DNA from: Tannerella sp.
Lineage (GTDB): Bacteria > Bacteroidota > Bacteroidia > Bacteroidales > Tannerellaceae
Direction of reading: 5' to 3'
DNA: 6,029 nucleotides
NCBI GenBank assembly: GCA_031271245.1
Contig: JAISWC010000233.1
Location: forward strand, 1 to 6,029
Positions within the stretch are counted from its first letter, which is position 1; each line of letters opens with the position of its first letter. The notes beneath the pieces were generated by a model, which was given only the letters and a program-made list of their open reading frames with translations, did no database searches and was not told the origin of the DNA. Made by a program: the position numbers and the translations under genes. Below are positions 1-5,750 of this stretch, piece after piece.

Positions 1-1
1 C

Positions 2-256
2 GTTTGTGTCCAGACGACTCTGGCGTTCGGCAGTGCGGAAGAAGTCGTCCGCGAAGTGGAACGGCGCAAAAAACTGTTTCCCGAAGGCGGACTTTTTCTG
101 GGACCCACTCATGCCATACAGGTCGGCTCGCCCGTCGAGAACATCATTGCGCTGTACCGGACTGCCGGAAGTCTGAACGAAGTAATCGACGATTCCATCC
201 TGTCCATTGGCGATGGGAAAAAGGTAGATGAAGTGAACATGTCCAAACTTTTTTGA
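2..256 (+). CDS. Uroporphyrinogen decarboxylase (URO-D) family protein, C-terminal fragment
   Basis: The frame is open from the window edge and ends at TGA 254-256, giving the last 84 residues; the start lies outside the window. The visible tail runs FGSAEEV, then GGLFLGPTHAIQ, then SPVENIIALYRTAG. This is the usual end of URO-D/MtaA/CmuA-type TIM-barrel proteins: a glycine pair, a short strand carrying a conserved His, and a P-x-EN-I-x-A-hydrophobic helix. The wording GPTHAIQ differs from the GHGI loop of true HemE, so I infer a member of the corrinoid/methyltransferase-like side of the family rather than the haem enzyme. The substrate cannot be told from this fragment. About 25 residues follow the last conserved helix and end in MSKLF. 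The gene converges on the minus-strand uup gene, and a long hairpin lies between them. Family assignment is fairly sure; subfamily is not. Confidence 0.8.
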   Translation, partial: VCVQTTLAFGSAEEVVREVERRKKLFPEGGLFLGPTHAIQVGSPVENIIALYRTAGSLNEVIDDSILSIGDGKKVDEVNMSKLF

Positions 257-355
257 GATGTGTAAGCGCTGTTTCAAGGGCGGGAGGAACTGTTTAAAGG
301 ACTTGTAAAGAAGAGAGAAGAGAAATTTGCAGACTTCCAAACGCGCGTTGCAAAA

Positions 356-401
356 CCGGCGACAAGACCTAACAGGTTTTCAAAACCTGTAGGTCTGCCG
401 G
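356..401. terminator. Long hairpin between convergent genes, probable bidirectional terminator
   Basis: The stem has three stacked parts. ACAGGTTTT (372-380) pairs with AAAACCTGT (382-390) around C381. AGACCT (365-370) pairs with AGGTCT (391-396), leaving A371 bulged. CCGGC (356-360) pairs with GCCGG (397-401), leaving four bases unpaired on the left. That makes 20 base pairs in all. It lies 100 bp after the stop of the URO-D-family gene and 33 bp beyond the stop of uup on the other strand, so it can serve both. No long T-run follows on either side, so it is not a textbook intrinsic terminator; the role is inferred from position and stability. The rest of 257-433 shows nothing else I can support. 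Confidence 0.65.
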
Positions 402-433
402 AATAGTCCTACCTTCCGGGATAGCCGTATGAT

Positions 434-2299
434 TTACGCCCATTCGCTCAGTTCCAGCCAGCGATTGGTTTTCCGGTCGATGGCGTCGATGATTTCGGCG
501 ATGCGCCGGGCCTGGCGGGTAAGTTCGTCGTGCGACAGGCTGCCGCTGCTTAACGCCGTTTCCACTTGCGCTTTTTCTTCTTCAAGGGCGGCTATGGCCG
601 GCTCCAGCGACTCAAATTCGCGCCGTTCCTGCCAGGTCAGTTTCCTCTTCGATTCTTTTACCGGGCGAATGGCCGGCATTTTTCCGGGCGCGGGAACCGC
701 CTCTTTCTGCACTTTCGGCTGCTCCTCCTTCCAGGCGCGATACTGCGTATAGTTTCCCGGAAAATCCTGAATCTCCGCGTTCCCGTGAAAAACAAAAAGA
801 TGGTCTACGGTCTTGTCCATAAAATACCGGTCGTGCGAGACGACAATCAGGCAGCCTTTGAAACCTTGCAGGTACTCCTCGAGCACGTTCAGCGTCACGA
901 TGTCCAGGTCGTTCGTCGGTTCGTCGAGCACCAGGAAGTTCGGGTTCCGCATCAATACGGTACAAAGATACAGCCGCCGTTTTTCGCCTCCGCTCAGCTG
1001 GTGCACATACTGCTGCTGCCGGTCGGGCGCAAACAGAAAATGATTCAGAAATTGTGAGACGCCCAGGGTTTTGCCGTCGTCCGGGGTGACGTATTCGGCG
1101 ATGTCCTGTACCAGGTCGATGACCTTCTTGTTTTCGTCCGGCAGCAGCCCTTCCTGACCGTAATAACCGAAACGGACGGTCTCGCCGATGTCGAAACGGC
1201 CGCTGTCGGGCGACACTTCCCCGATCAGCATTTTGATAAAGGTGGACTTTCCCGTTCCGTTGTCTCCGATGATTCCCAGTTTCTCGTAGCGGGCAAACGT
1301 GTAGTTGAAATCCTGCAAAATCCAGGTGCTGTCATATCTTTTGGAGACATGAACCGCCTCGAAAATCCTGGAACCGATGTAAGCCGGCCGGACATTCAGC
1401 CGGAGCGTCCCGGCGTCCTGCCTTTGCTTCGCCTTTTCCTCCAGTTCGTAAAAGGCGTCGACACGGTATCTGGCCTTTGTGCCCCGCGCCTGCGGCTGGC
1501 GGCGCATCCAGTCCAGTTCCCTGCGCAGCAGGTTGTTTGCCCGTTCGATTTCCACATTCCGGGCGCTGACGCGCTCGCTGCGTTTCTCCAGATAATAGCT
1601 GTAATTTCCTTTGTACGGATACATCTCCCGGTTGTCAATCTCCAGTATGTCGCTGCACACGCGGTCCAGGAAATAGCGGTCGTGCGTAACCATCAGGAGG
1701 GTGACATGCGAGCGTCCCAGATAATCCTCCAGCCATTCGATCATCTCCAGATCAAGGTGATTGGTCGGTTCGTCCAGCAAAAGCAGTTCCGGTTCGGTAA
1801 TCAGCACATTGGCCAGGGCGACCCGTTTCAGTTCTCCGCCGGACAGCTGTCCCGTTTTTCGGTCGAAACGGTCGATTTTCAACCGGGAAAGAATCTGCCT
1901 GGCTTTTCGTTCATAATCCCATGCTTTGGCATATTCCATCCGCGTCATCAAGTCTTCGGGGATCACCGGATTTTCTGCCGCCATTGCCGCTTCGTATTCG
2001 GCAATCAGCCGCACCGCCGGATGGGAAGAGTAAAAGCAGGCCTCCAGCACGGTCTGTTCTTCGGGAAAGTACGGGATTTGCTCCAGATAGCCGACACGCA
2101 GGCCGTTGCGAAAGACCGCGGCGCCTTCGTCACAACTTTCCTTTCCGGCGAGAATGTTCAACAGAGTTGTTTTTCCGGCGCCGTTTCCGGCGATCAGGCC
2201 GGTTTTCTGTCCCTGCACCAGGCCGAAGGTGATGTCGCGGAACAGTACCCGGTCGCCGAAACTTTTCGTCAGTCCGTCTGCCTGCAAATAGCTGATCAT
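434..2299 (-). CDS. uup: ABC-F family ATPase, Uup type
   Basis: This is a 621-residue soluble ATPase with two ABC domains and no membrane segments, so it is not a transporter. Domain 1 has Walker A GNGAGKTT (38-45), signature LSGGE (152-156), Walker B LLLLDEPTNHLD (172-183) and switch His in THDRYF (205-210). Domain 2 has GDNGTGKST (345-353), LSGGE (435-439), LVLDEPTNDLD (456-466) and SHDRYF (488-493). The inter-domain linker (about 245-300) carries WMRRQPQARGTKARYRVDAF, the Uup-like form of the ABC-F P-site tRNA-interaction motif. After a proline-rich hinge (about 525-548), a charged helical tail (about 551-621) matches the Uup C-terminal coiled-coil domain, which binds DNA in E. coli Uup. 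Uup is linked to ribosome function and to suppressing transposon precise excision. All catalytic residues are intact. It starts 17 bp after guaB and has no obvious promoter of its own, so it is probably co-transcribed with guaB. YheS or an antibiotic-resistance ABC-F are alternatives, but the C-terminal tail argues for Uup. Confidence 0.9.
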   Translation of the reverse strand: MISYLQADGLTKSFGDRVLFRDITFGLVQGQKTGLIAGNGAGKTTLLNILAGKESCDEGAAVFRNGLRVGYLEQIPYFPEEQTVLEACFYSSHPAVRLIAEYEAAMAAENPVIPEDLMTRMEYAKAWDYERKARQILSRLKIDRFDRKTGQLSGGELKRVALANVLITEPELLLLDEPTNHLDLEMIEWLEDYLGRSHVTLLMVTHDRYFLDRVCSDILEIDNREMYPYKGNYSYYLEKRSERVSARNVEIERANNLLRRELDWMRRQPQARGTKARYRVDAFYELEEKAKQRQDAGTLRLNVRPAYIGSRIFEAVHVSKRYDSTWILQDFNYTFARYEKLGIIGDNGTGKSTFIKMLIGEVSPDSGRFDIGETVRFGYYGQEGLLPDENKKVIDLVQDIAEYVTPDDGKTLGVSQFLNHFLFAPDRQQQYVHQLSGGEKRRLYLCTVLMRNPNFLVLDEPTNDLDIVTLNVLEEYLQGFKGCLIVVSHDRYFMDKTVDHLFVFHGNAEIQDFPGNYTQYRAWKEEQPKVQKEAVPAPGKMPAIRPVKESKRKLTWQERREFESLEPAIAALEEEKAQVETALSSGSLSHDELTRQARRIAEIIDAIDRKTNRWLELSEWA

Positions 2300-2304
2300 C
2301 TGTT

Positions 2305-2317
2305 TTCCCGACGGGAA
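2305..2317. promoter_or_regulatory. 13-bp perfect palindrome in the guaB-uup gap
   Basis: TTCCCG (2305-2310) and CGGGAA (2312-2317) are exact inverted repeats around A2311. They fill 13 of the 17 bases between the guaB stop codon and the uup ATG on the minus strand. In RNA this could fold as a 5-bp stem with a 3-base loop just upstream of the uup start, or the DNA could be a small dyad site. A role in setting uup translation is inference only; the hairpin is short. Confidence 0.35.
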
Positions 2318-3811
2318 TTAGTTCTGTTCCTTGAGGATGACGTCGTGTGCACCGCCTTCGACGATGCTGGTAGAGGATACCAGCGTGATTTTGGCATGTT
2401 GCTGGAGTTCCTTGAGGGTGGCGGCGCCGCAGCTGCACATGGTTGCCTTCATTTTCCCCAGCGTAATGGCCAGATTGTCTTTCATTTTTCCGGCGTAGGG
2501 GACGTAACTGTCCACGCCTTCCTCAAATTTCAGCGATTCCGTTCCGCCCATGCCGTAGCGTTGCCAGTTCTGGGCGCGGTTCGAACCTTCGCCCCAGTAT
2601 TCTTTCACGTAGTTGTTGCCGATACGCAGCGTTTTGGTGGGCGACTCGTCGAAGCGGGCGAAATAGCGTCCCATCATCAGAAAATCGGCTCCCATGGCCA
2701 GCGCCAGCACCATGTGGCAGTCGTGCACCAGGCCGCCGTCGCTGCAAATAGGAATGTAAGCGCCTGTCCGGCGACAGTGTTCGTCGCGTGCCCGGGCTAC
2801 GTCGATCAGGGCGGTCGCCTGTCCGCGGCCGATGCCTTTCTGCTCGCGCGTGATGCAGATGGAGCCGCCTCCGATACCGACTTTGACAAAGTCCGCGCCG
2901 GCAGCGACCAGATAGCGGAAGCCGTCGCTGTCGACCACGTTTCCTGCGCCGACCGGCATGTGGTCGCCGTAGGTACGTTTGATCCAGTGCAGCGTCTCCT
3001 GCTGCCATTCGGAATAGCCGTCGGAAGAGTCGATGCACAGCACGTCCACGCCGGCCTCCACCAGCGCCGGCACTCGTTCGCGGTAGTCGTGCGTATTGAT
3101 GCCCGCTCCGACAATCAGCTGCTTGGTTTCGTCGGACAGCTCGTCGGGATTGTCGCGGTGACTGTCGTAATCCTTCCGGAAGACGAAATAGACCAGATTC
3201 TGGTCTTTGTCGATGATCGGCAACGAGTTCAGTTTATGCTCCCACAGAATTTGATTAGCTTCGCTGAGCGAAATGCCCGACTGCCCGACAATCAGTTTGG
3301 AAAAAGGCGTCATGAAATCCTTGACCTTCATGTCCATCGGGTCTTTCTCCGTCCGGTAGTCGCGGCTGGTGACCAGTCCCAGCAGTTGCCCGTTGCAAGT
3401 ACCGTCGTGAGTCACGCCGATGGTCGAATGTCCCGTCTTTTTCACCGTCCGCAAAACGTCGGCCAGCGTGTCTTCGGGCGTCAAGTTGGAGTCGCTGACA
3501 ACAAATCCGGCCTTGAATTTCTTCACTCTGCGCACCATATTGGCCTGAGCGGCGACCGGCTGGGAACCGTAGATGAACGACAGTCCGCCGTTGCGTGCCA
3601 GTTCGATGGCCAGTTCGGGGCCGGAAACGGACTGCATGATCGCTGATACAAAAGGGATATTGAGTGCAATAGCCGGTTTTTTATTTTTCGCATGTTTCAC
3701 TAAAGGCGTTTGCAACGAAACGTTGGAAGGGATACACTTTTTGGTCGTCAGACCGGGGATCAACAGATATTCCCCGAAAGTTCTGGATACATCGTCTAAA
3801 TATACTGCCAT
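2318..3811 (-). CDS. guaB: IMP dehydrogenase, divergent (non-canonical) type
   Basis: Catalyses the NAD-dependent oxidation of IMP to XMP, the committed step of guanine nucleotide synthesis in the cytoplasm. The 497 residues hold a TIM barrel interrupted by two CBS domains (about 104-160 and 166-217, the second opening with FMTP). Visible functional parts are the Asp of CIDSSDG (D261), the catalytic loop VGIGGGSICITRE with Cys319, the phosphate-binding SDGG (357-360), the flap Arg-Tyr pair R418-Y419 in NWQRYGMGG, and the C-terminal VEGGAHDV (484-491) that fits the potassium-site helix. The loop reads GGGSIC rather than the common GPGSIC. The N-terminus (SRTFGEYLLIPGLTTKKC) and the YFARFDESP/YWGEGS region match a distinct IMPDH lineage that I recall mainly from anaerobic Firmicutes and Actinobacteria. 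GMP reductase is unlikely because of the CBS domains and the flap. The ATG at 3811 sits about 27 bp beyond a TATCTTTG promoter box and gives the family N-terminus. Confidence 0.92.
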   Translation of the reverse strand: MAVYLDDVSRTFGEYLLIPGLTTKKCIPSNVSLQTPLVKHAKNKKPAIALNIPFVSAIMQSVSGPELAIELARNGGLSFIYGSQPVAAQANMVRRVKKFKAGFVVSDSNLTPEDTLADVLRTVKKTGHSTIGVTHDGTCNGQLLGLVTSRDYRTEKDPMDMKVKDFMTPFSKLIVGQSGISLSEANQILWEHKLNSLPIIDKDQNLVYFVFRKDYDSHRDNPDELSDETKQLIVGAGINTHDYRERVPALVEAGVDVLCIDSSDGYSEWQQETLHWIKRTYGDHMPVGAGNVVDSDGFRYLVAAGADFVKVGIGGGSICITREQKGIGRGQATALIDVARARDEHCRRTGAYIPICSDGGLVHDCHMVLALAMGADFLMMGRYFARFDESPTKTLRIGNNYVKEYWGEGSNRAQNWQRYGMGGTESLKFEEGVDSYVPYAGKMKDNLAITLGKMKATMCSCGAATLKELQQHAKITLVSSTSIVEGGAHDVILKEQN

Positions 3812-3838
3812 ACGTCAACTGTTTTACGGAATTGGGTG

Positions 3839-3846
3839 CAAAGATA
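3839..3846 (-). promoter_or_regulatory. -7 promoter box of guaB-uup (Bacteroidetes type)
   Basis: Read on the minus strand this is TATCTTTG, an exact fit to the Bacteroidetes -7 consensus TAnnTTTG. It lies 27 bp upstream of the guaB ATG, implying a leader of about 20 nt. I see no good -33 TTTG at the usual 19-21 bp spacing, so promoter strength is uncertain. Confidence 0.55.
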
Positions 3847-3849
3847 GGC

Positions 3850-3865
3850 ATTTTCGCCGGAAAAT
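3850..3865. promoter_or_regulatory. Symmetric dyad between divergent promoters, possible operator
   Basis: ATTTTC (3850-3855) and GAAAAT (3860-3865) are perfect inverted repeats around GCCG. The centre (3857.5) is exactly midway between the -7 box of guaB (3839-3846) and that of the flavoprotein gene (3869-3876). A regulator bound here would contact the upstream part of both promoters equally. The protein that might bind is unknown; the operator role is inferred from geometry. Confidence 0.35.
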
Positions 3866-3868
3866 TTC

Positions 3869-3876
3869 TATTTTTG
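3869..3876 (+). promoter_or_regulatory. -7 promoter box of the flavoprotein gene
   Basis: TATTTTTG matches TAnnTTTG. It lies 21 bp before the ATG at 3898 and is followed by an eight-A run (3883-3890). A clear -33 element is not visible. The placement gives a short leader for a start at 3898, or one of about 75 nt if translation starts at 3961. Confidence 0.5.
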
Positions 3877-3897
3877 TACTTCAAAAAAAATAAAGCA

Positions 3898-4584
3898 ATG
3901 GAGAAAGTGACAATAGAAAATATCGGACCTGTTTCCGCTACGGAAATAGAACTCCGCAAGATGAATGTATTGCTCATCAACGGAAGTCCGCACAAAAGCG
4001 GATGTACTTTTACCGCTCTGTCCGAAGTTGCCGGGGAACTGGAAAAGCAGCGTATCGAAACCCGCATTTTCCATATCGGGACAAAAGCGATTCGGGGATG
4101 TATAGCCTGCCGGCAATGTACGGAGACCGGACACTGTTCCGGTTCGGATGACCCGGTCAACTCGTGTATTGATCTGATAAAGGCAGCGGACGGGATCGTA
4201 ATCGGTTCGCCGGTTTATTACGCTTCGCCCAACGGCGCGCTGCTGGCACTCCTCGACCGGGTATTTTATGCCGGCGGCGGTGCATTTGCCTACAAGCCGG
4301 CGGCGGCCGTCGTCAGTTGTCGTCGCGGGGGAGCCGCCTCCGCCTTCGACGCCTTGAACAAGTATTTCACCATTTCGAGTATGCCGGTCGTTTCTTCCCA
4401 GTACTGGAATGAAGTCCACGGCAACACGCCGGAAGAAGTCCGGCAGGATCTGGAAGGCTTGCAGGTCATGCGGACGTTGGGGCGGAACATGGCCTGGCTG
4501 TTGAAATGCATCGATATTGCCGGGGCAAGCGTCCCGTATCCCGAGAAAGAAGCCGTACGGCATCGCACCAATTTCATCCGCTGA
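3898..4584 (+). CDS. Flavodoxin-fold NAD(P)H-dependent FMN reductase / iron-sulfur flavoprotein-like protein
   Basis: A 228-residue cytoplasmic flavoprotein if started at ATG 3898; 207 residues if started at ATG 3961 (Met22). The core begins at MNVLLINGSPHKSGCT (22-37), the strand and phosphate loop that binds FMN in this family. It continues with GCIACRQC and TGHC (67-80), whose cysteines 68, 71, 74 and 80 are spaced C-x2-C-x2-C-x5-C. The segment DGIVIGSPVYYASPNG (98-113) is the second FMN-contacting loop. The cysteine spacing fits the compact motif of archaeal Isf iron-sulfur flavoproteins, so a 4Fe-4S cluster is plausible but not proven. The physiological electron partner is unknown. Residues 1-21 (MEKVTIENIGPVSATEIELRK) are not part of the usual fold and look like the first strands of an AAA/SMC-like ATPase. 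I chose 3898 because the frame is open and it sits 21 bp after a -7 box; 3961 matches the family start better. The gene is divergent from guaB and converges on oxyR. Confidence 0.85.
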   Translation: MEKVTIENIGPVSATEIELRKMNVLLINGSPHKSGCTFTALSEVAGELEKQRIETRIFHIGTKAIRGCIACRQCTETGHCSGSDDPVNSCIDLIKAADGIVIGSPVYYASPNGALLALLDRVFYAGGGAFAYKPAAAVVSCRRGGAASAFDALNKYFTISSMPVVSSQYWNEVHGNTPEEVRQDLEGLQVMRTLGRNMAWLLKCIDIAGASVPYPEKEAVRHRTNFIR

Positions 4585-4592
4585 CCGAGACC

Positions 4593-4645
4593 GAATGGAG
4601 AATGATTTGCACGGCCATCAACGAACCGTGAATCATTCTCCATTC
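4593..4645. terminator. Long hairpin between flavoprotein gene and oxyR
   Basis: A 15-bp perfect outer stem (4593-4607 with 4631-4645) continues, after a two-base bulge (4608-4609), into CACGG (4610-4614) paired with CCGTG (4626-4630). The loop is 11 bases. It begins 8 bp after the flavoprotein stop codon and lies 37 bp beyond the oxyR stop codon, so it can end both convergent transcripts. On the plus strand a six-T run appears only at 4674-4679, after the heptamer array, so this is not a classical intrinsic terminator. It could instead be part of a dispersed repeat element. Confidence 0.6.
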
Positions 4646-4676
4646 TCAATTCTCAATTCTCAATTCTCAATTCTTT
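4635..4676 (+). repeat. 7-bp tandem repeat array, six units of ATTCTCA
   Basis: Consecutive heptamers start at 4635 (ATTCTCC), 4642, 4649, 4656 and 4663 (all ATTCTCA) and 4670 (ATTCTTT, degenerate). The first unit and part of the second lie inside the right arm of the adjoining hairpin, and the left arm carries the same motif inverted. The array fills most of the gap before the oxyR stop codon. Such an array should be prone to copy-number change by slippage. Confidence 0.85.
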
Positions 4677-4682
4677 TTTGTC

Positions 4683-5624
4683 CTACAGATCCACCACGAA
4701 CGCTTTCAGTTTCGGGTCCTGCATGGATTTGGGCACCGAACTGCGGAGGATATCCGTCACGATGTTCAGGAGGGTCTTGCGGACGTAGTCCTTGCTGACG
4801 ACCAGGCTCACCTCCCTGACGGCCGTCAGGTTCTTGAACGGGCGCAGGTTTTCCTGTTTCTCTTCGCTCAGTCCCATGGCGTGCATTTCGGGAATGATCG
4901 TGATGCCCGGATTGTAGTCGACGACGTTGATCAGCGTGTCGATGCTGCCCGATTCATATTTGATTCCGCAGTCGCCGCCGGACGTTTTCCGTTTCCTCCG
5001 GCACAGCCGCTCGATCTGGCCGCGCAGGCAGTGTTCGTTTTCCAGCAGCCAGACATCGTGGATGTCAATCCCGTCCAGGTCAATCTCCTTTTCCTGGTGC
5101 GCCTCGCCGAGGGGGGAAACGTAGGCATAGAATTTCTCGTAGTAAACGGGATGTTCCACCAGTCCGGAATGGTTGAGCGGGCTGGCCATCACCGCGCCGT
5201 CCAGCGTGCCGTTCAGCAGTTGGGGGATCAGGCTGGAGGTTGTACTCTCCTTGATGATCAGTTCGATGTCGCCGGAACCGGCATACTGCCGGTGAAGCAC
5301 TACCGGTACGAGATAGGACGCAATGGTCGGGATAATACCCAGCCGGAAAGTGCCTTTGGCCATGTGCTGTTCCTGGTCTACCACCTCCCTGATCTGGTTG
5401 AAATATTTCAGCGACACGCGCGCCTGAGTGATGACCTGAACGCCGATGACCGTCGGCTCCACCGGATGTTTCGTCCGGTCGAACAGTTTGACATCCAGTT
5501 CGTCTTCCAGTTTCTGGATCATCATACTCAGTGTAGGTTGCGTCACACAGCAGGCTTCCGCCGCCCTTGCAAAATGCCGGAAATTGTCTACGGCAATAAT
5601 GTATTCCAATTGTTGAATGTTCAT
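4683..5624 (-). CDS. oxyR: Hydrogen peroxide sensor, LysR-type regulator OxyR
   Basis: A 313-residue LysR-family transcription factor that senses peroxide by forming a disulfide and then activates antioxidant genes. The winged helix-turn-helix is at the N-terminus (about 1-60: MNIQQLEYIIAV, with the recognition region VTQPTLSMMIQKLE at 27-40). A linker helix (about 62-88) leads into the substrate-binding-like sensor domain (about 92-300). ENEHCLRGQIERLC places redox cysteines at 199 and 208, the same numbers and spacing as in E. coli OxyR, which makes the assignment strong. Extra cysteines are at 25, 26 and 218. ATG 5624 gives the canonical N-terminus, with a -7 box 29 bp upstream. It is divergent from ahpC, the classic OxyR target, and the shared intergenic region has two phased palindromes, one of which overlaps oxyR's own -7 box, suggesting autoregulation. 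Confidence 0.95.
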   Translation of the reverse strand: MNIQQLEYIIAVDNFRHFARAAEACCVTQPTLSMMIQKLEDELDVKLFDRTKHPVEPTVIGVQVITQARVSLKYFNQIREVVDQEQHMAKGTFRLGIIPTIASYLVPVVLHRQYAGSGDIELIIKESTTSSLIPQLLNGTLDGAVMASPLNHSGLVEHPVYYEKFYAYVSPLGEAHQEKEIDLDGIDIHDVWLLENEHCLRGQIERLCRRKRKTSGGDCGIKYESGSIDTLINVVDYNPGITIIPEMHAMGLSEEKQENLRPFKNLTAVREVSLVVSKDYVRKTLLNIVTDILRSSVPKSMQDPKLKAFVVDL

Positions 5625-5652
5625 AACGCTCAGTGAATAGATATTTTTTATG

Positions 5653-5660
5653 CAAAGATA
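5653..5660 (-). promoter_or_regulatory. -7 promoter box of oxyR
   Basis: The minus strand reads TATCTTTG, matching TAnnTTTG and identical to the guaB box. It is 29 bp before the oxyR ATG. Its TATC end is the left half of the first proposed OxyR palindrome, so a bound OxyR would cover it. No clear -33 element is seen. Confidence 0.55.
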
Positions 5661-5691
5661 AAAAATATCAGTTTGACAGATACGGAATATC
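5656..5691. promoter_or_regulatory. Predicted OxyR operator: two palindromes 22 bp apart
   Basis: AGATAAAAAATATC (5656-5669) and AGATACGGAATATC (5678-5691) are both AGATA-N5-TATC. Each is a GATA/TATC dyad, and the two are repeated with a 22-bp period, two helical turns. OxyR tetramers in E. coli bind two tandem ATAG-N7-CTAT dyads with the same 22-bp phasing, so this is the expected geometry with a different half-site. The first dyad overlaps the oxyR -7 box. The second lies in the spacer of the ahpC promoter. Binding itself is inference. Confidence 0.6.
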
Positions 5692-5703
5692 GCATTAATT
5701 TTG
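5672..5703 (+). promoter_or_regulatory. ahpC promoter, Bacteroidetes sigma-ABfr type
   Basis: TTTG (5672-5675) and TAATTTTG (5696-5703) are separated by 20 bp, fitting the Bacteroidetes -33/-7 pattern. Transcription would begin near 5710, leaving a leader of about 40 nt that ends in the A/T-rich stretch before the ATG at 5751. This is the only promoter in the window with both elements clearly present. Confidence 0.65.
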
Positions 5704-5750
5704 TCGTGGAAATAATGATACAGATTTATTCATTTTAAATTTTAAAGCGT

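Noticed and set aside
434..2299. Possibility that the ABC-F gene is an antibiotic-resistance determinant
   Set aside because: The linker and C-terminal coiled-coil tail fit Uup, and the gene sits behind guaB with no mobile elements nearby.
1349..3646. A 765-codon open frame on the plus strand, antisense to most of uup and guaB
   Set aside because: Its translation shows no family resemblance or domain pattern, and it crosses two well-supported minus-strand genes with intact catalytic motifs. Long antisense frames are common opposite G/C-rich genes.
3832..3897. Upstream extension of the flavoprotein frame to a TTG at 3832
   Set aside because: It would start upstream of the likely promoter box at 3869-3876, and the added residues match nothing.
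3868..4563. A 231-codon frame antisense to the flavoprotein gene
   Set aside because: The plus strand encodes FMN-loop and cysteine motifs; the antisense product has none.
4881..5636. A 251-codon open frame antisense to oxyR
   Set aside because: It lies opposite a clear OxyR with correct redox cysteines and has no recognisable motifs.
5715..5738. A 7-codon ATG frame (MIQIYSF) in the ahpC leader, in frame with ahpC and ended by TAA
   Set aside because: Very short, with no ribosome-binding context and no regulatory codon pattern; expected by chance in A/T-rich leader DNA.
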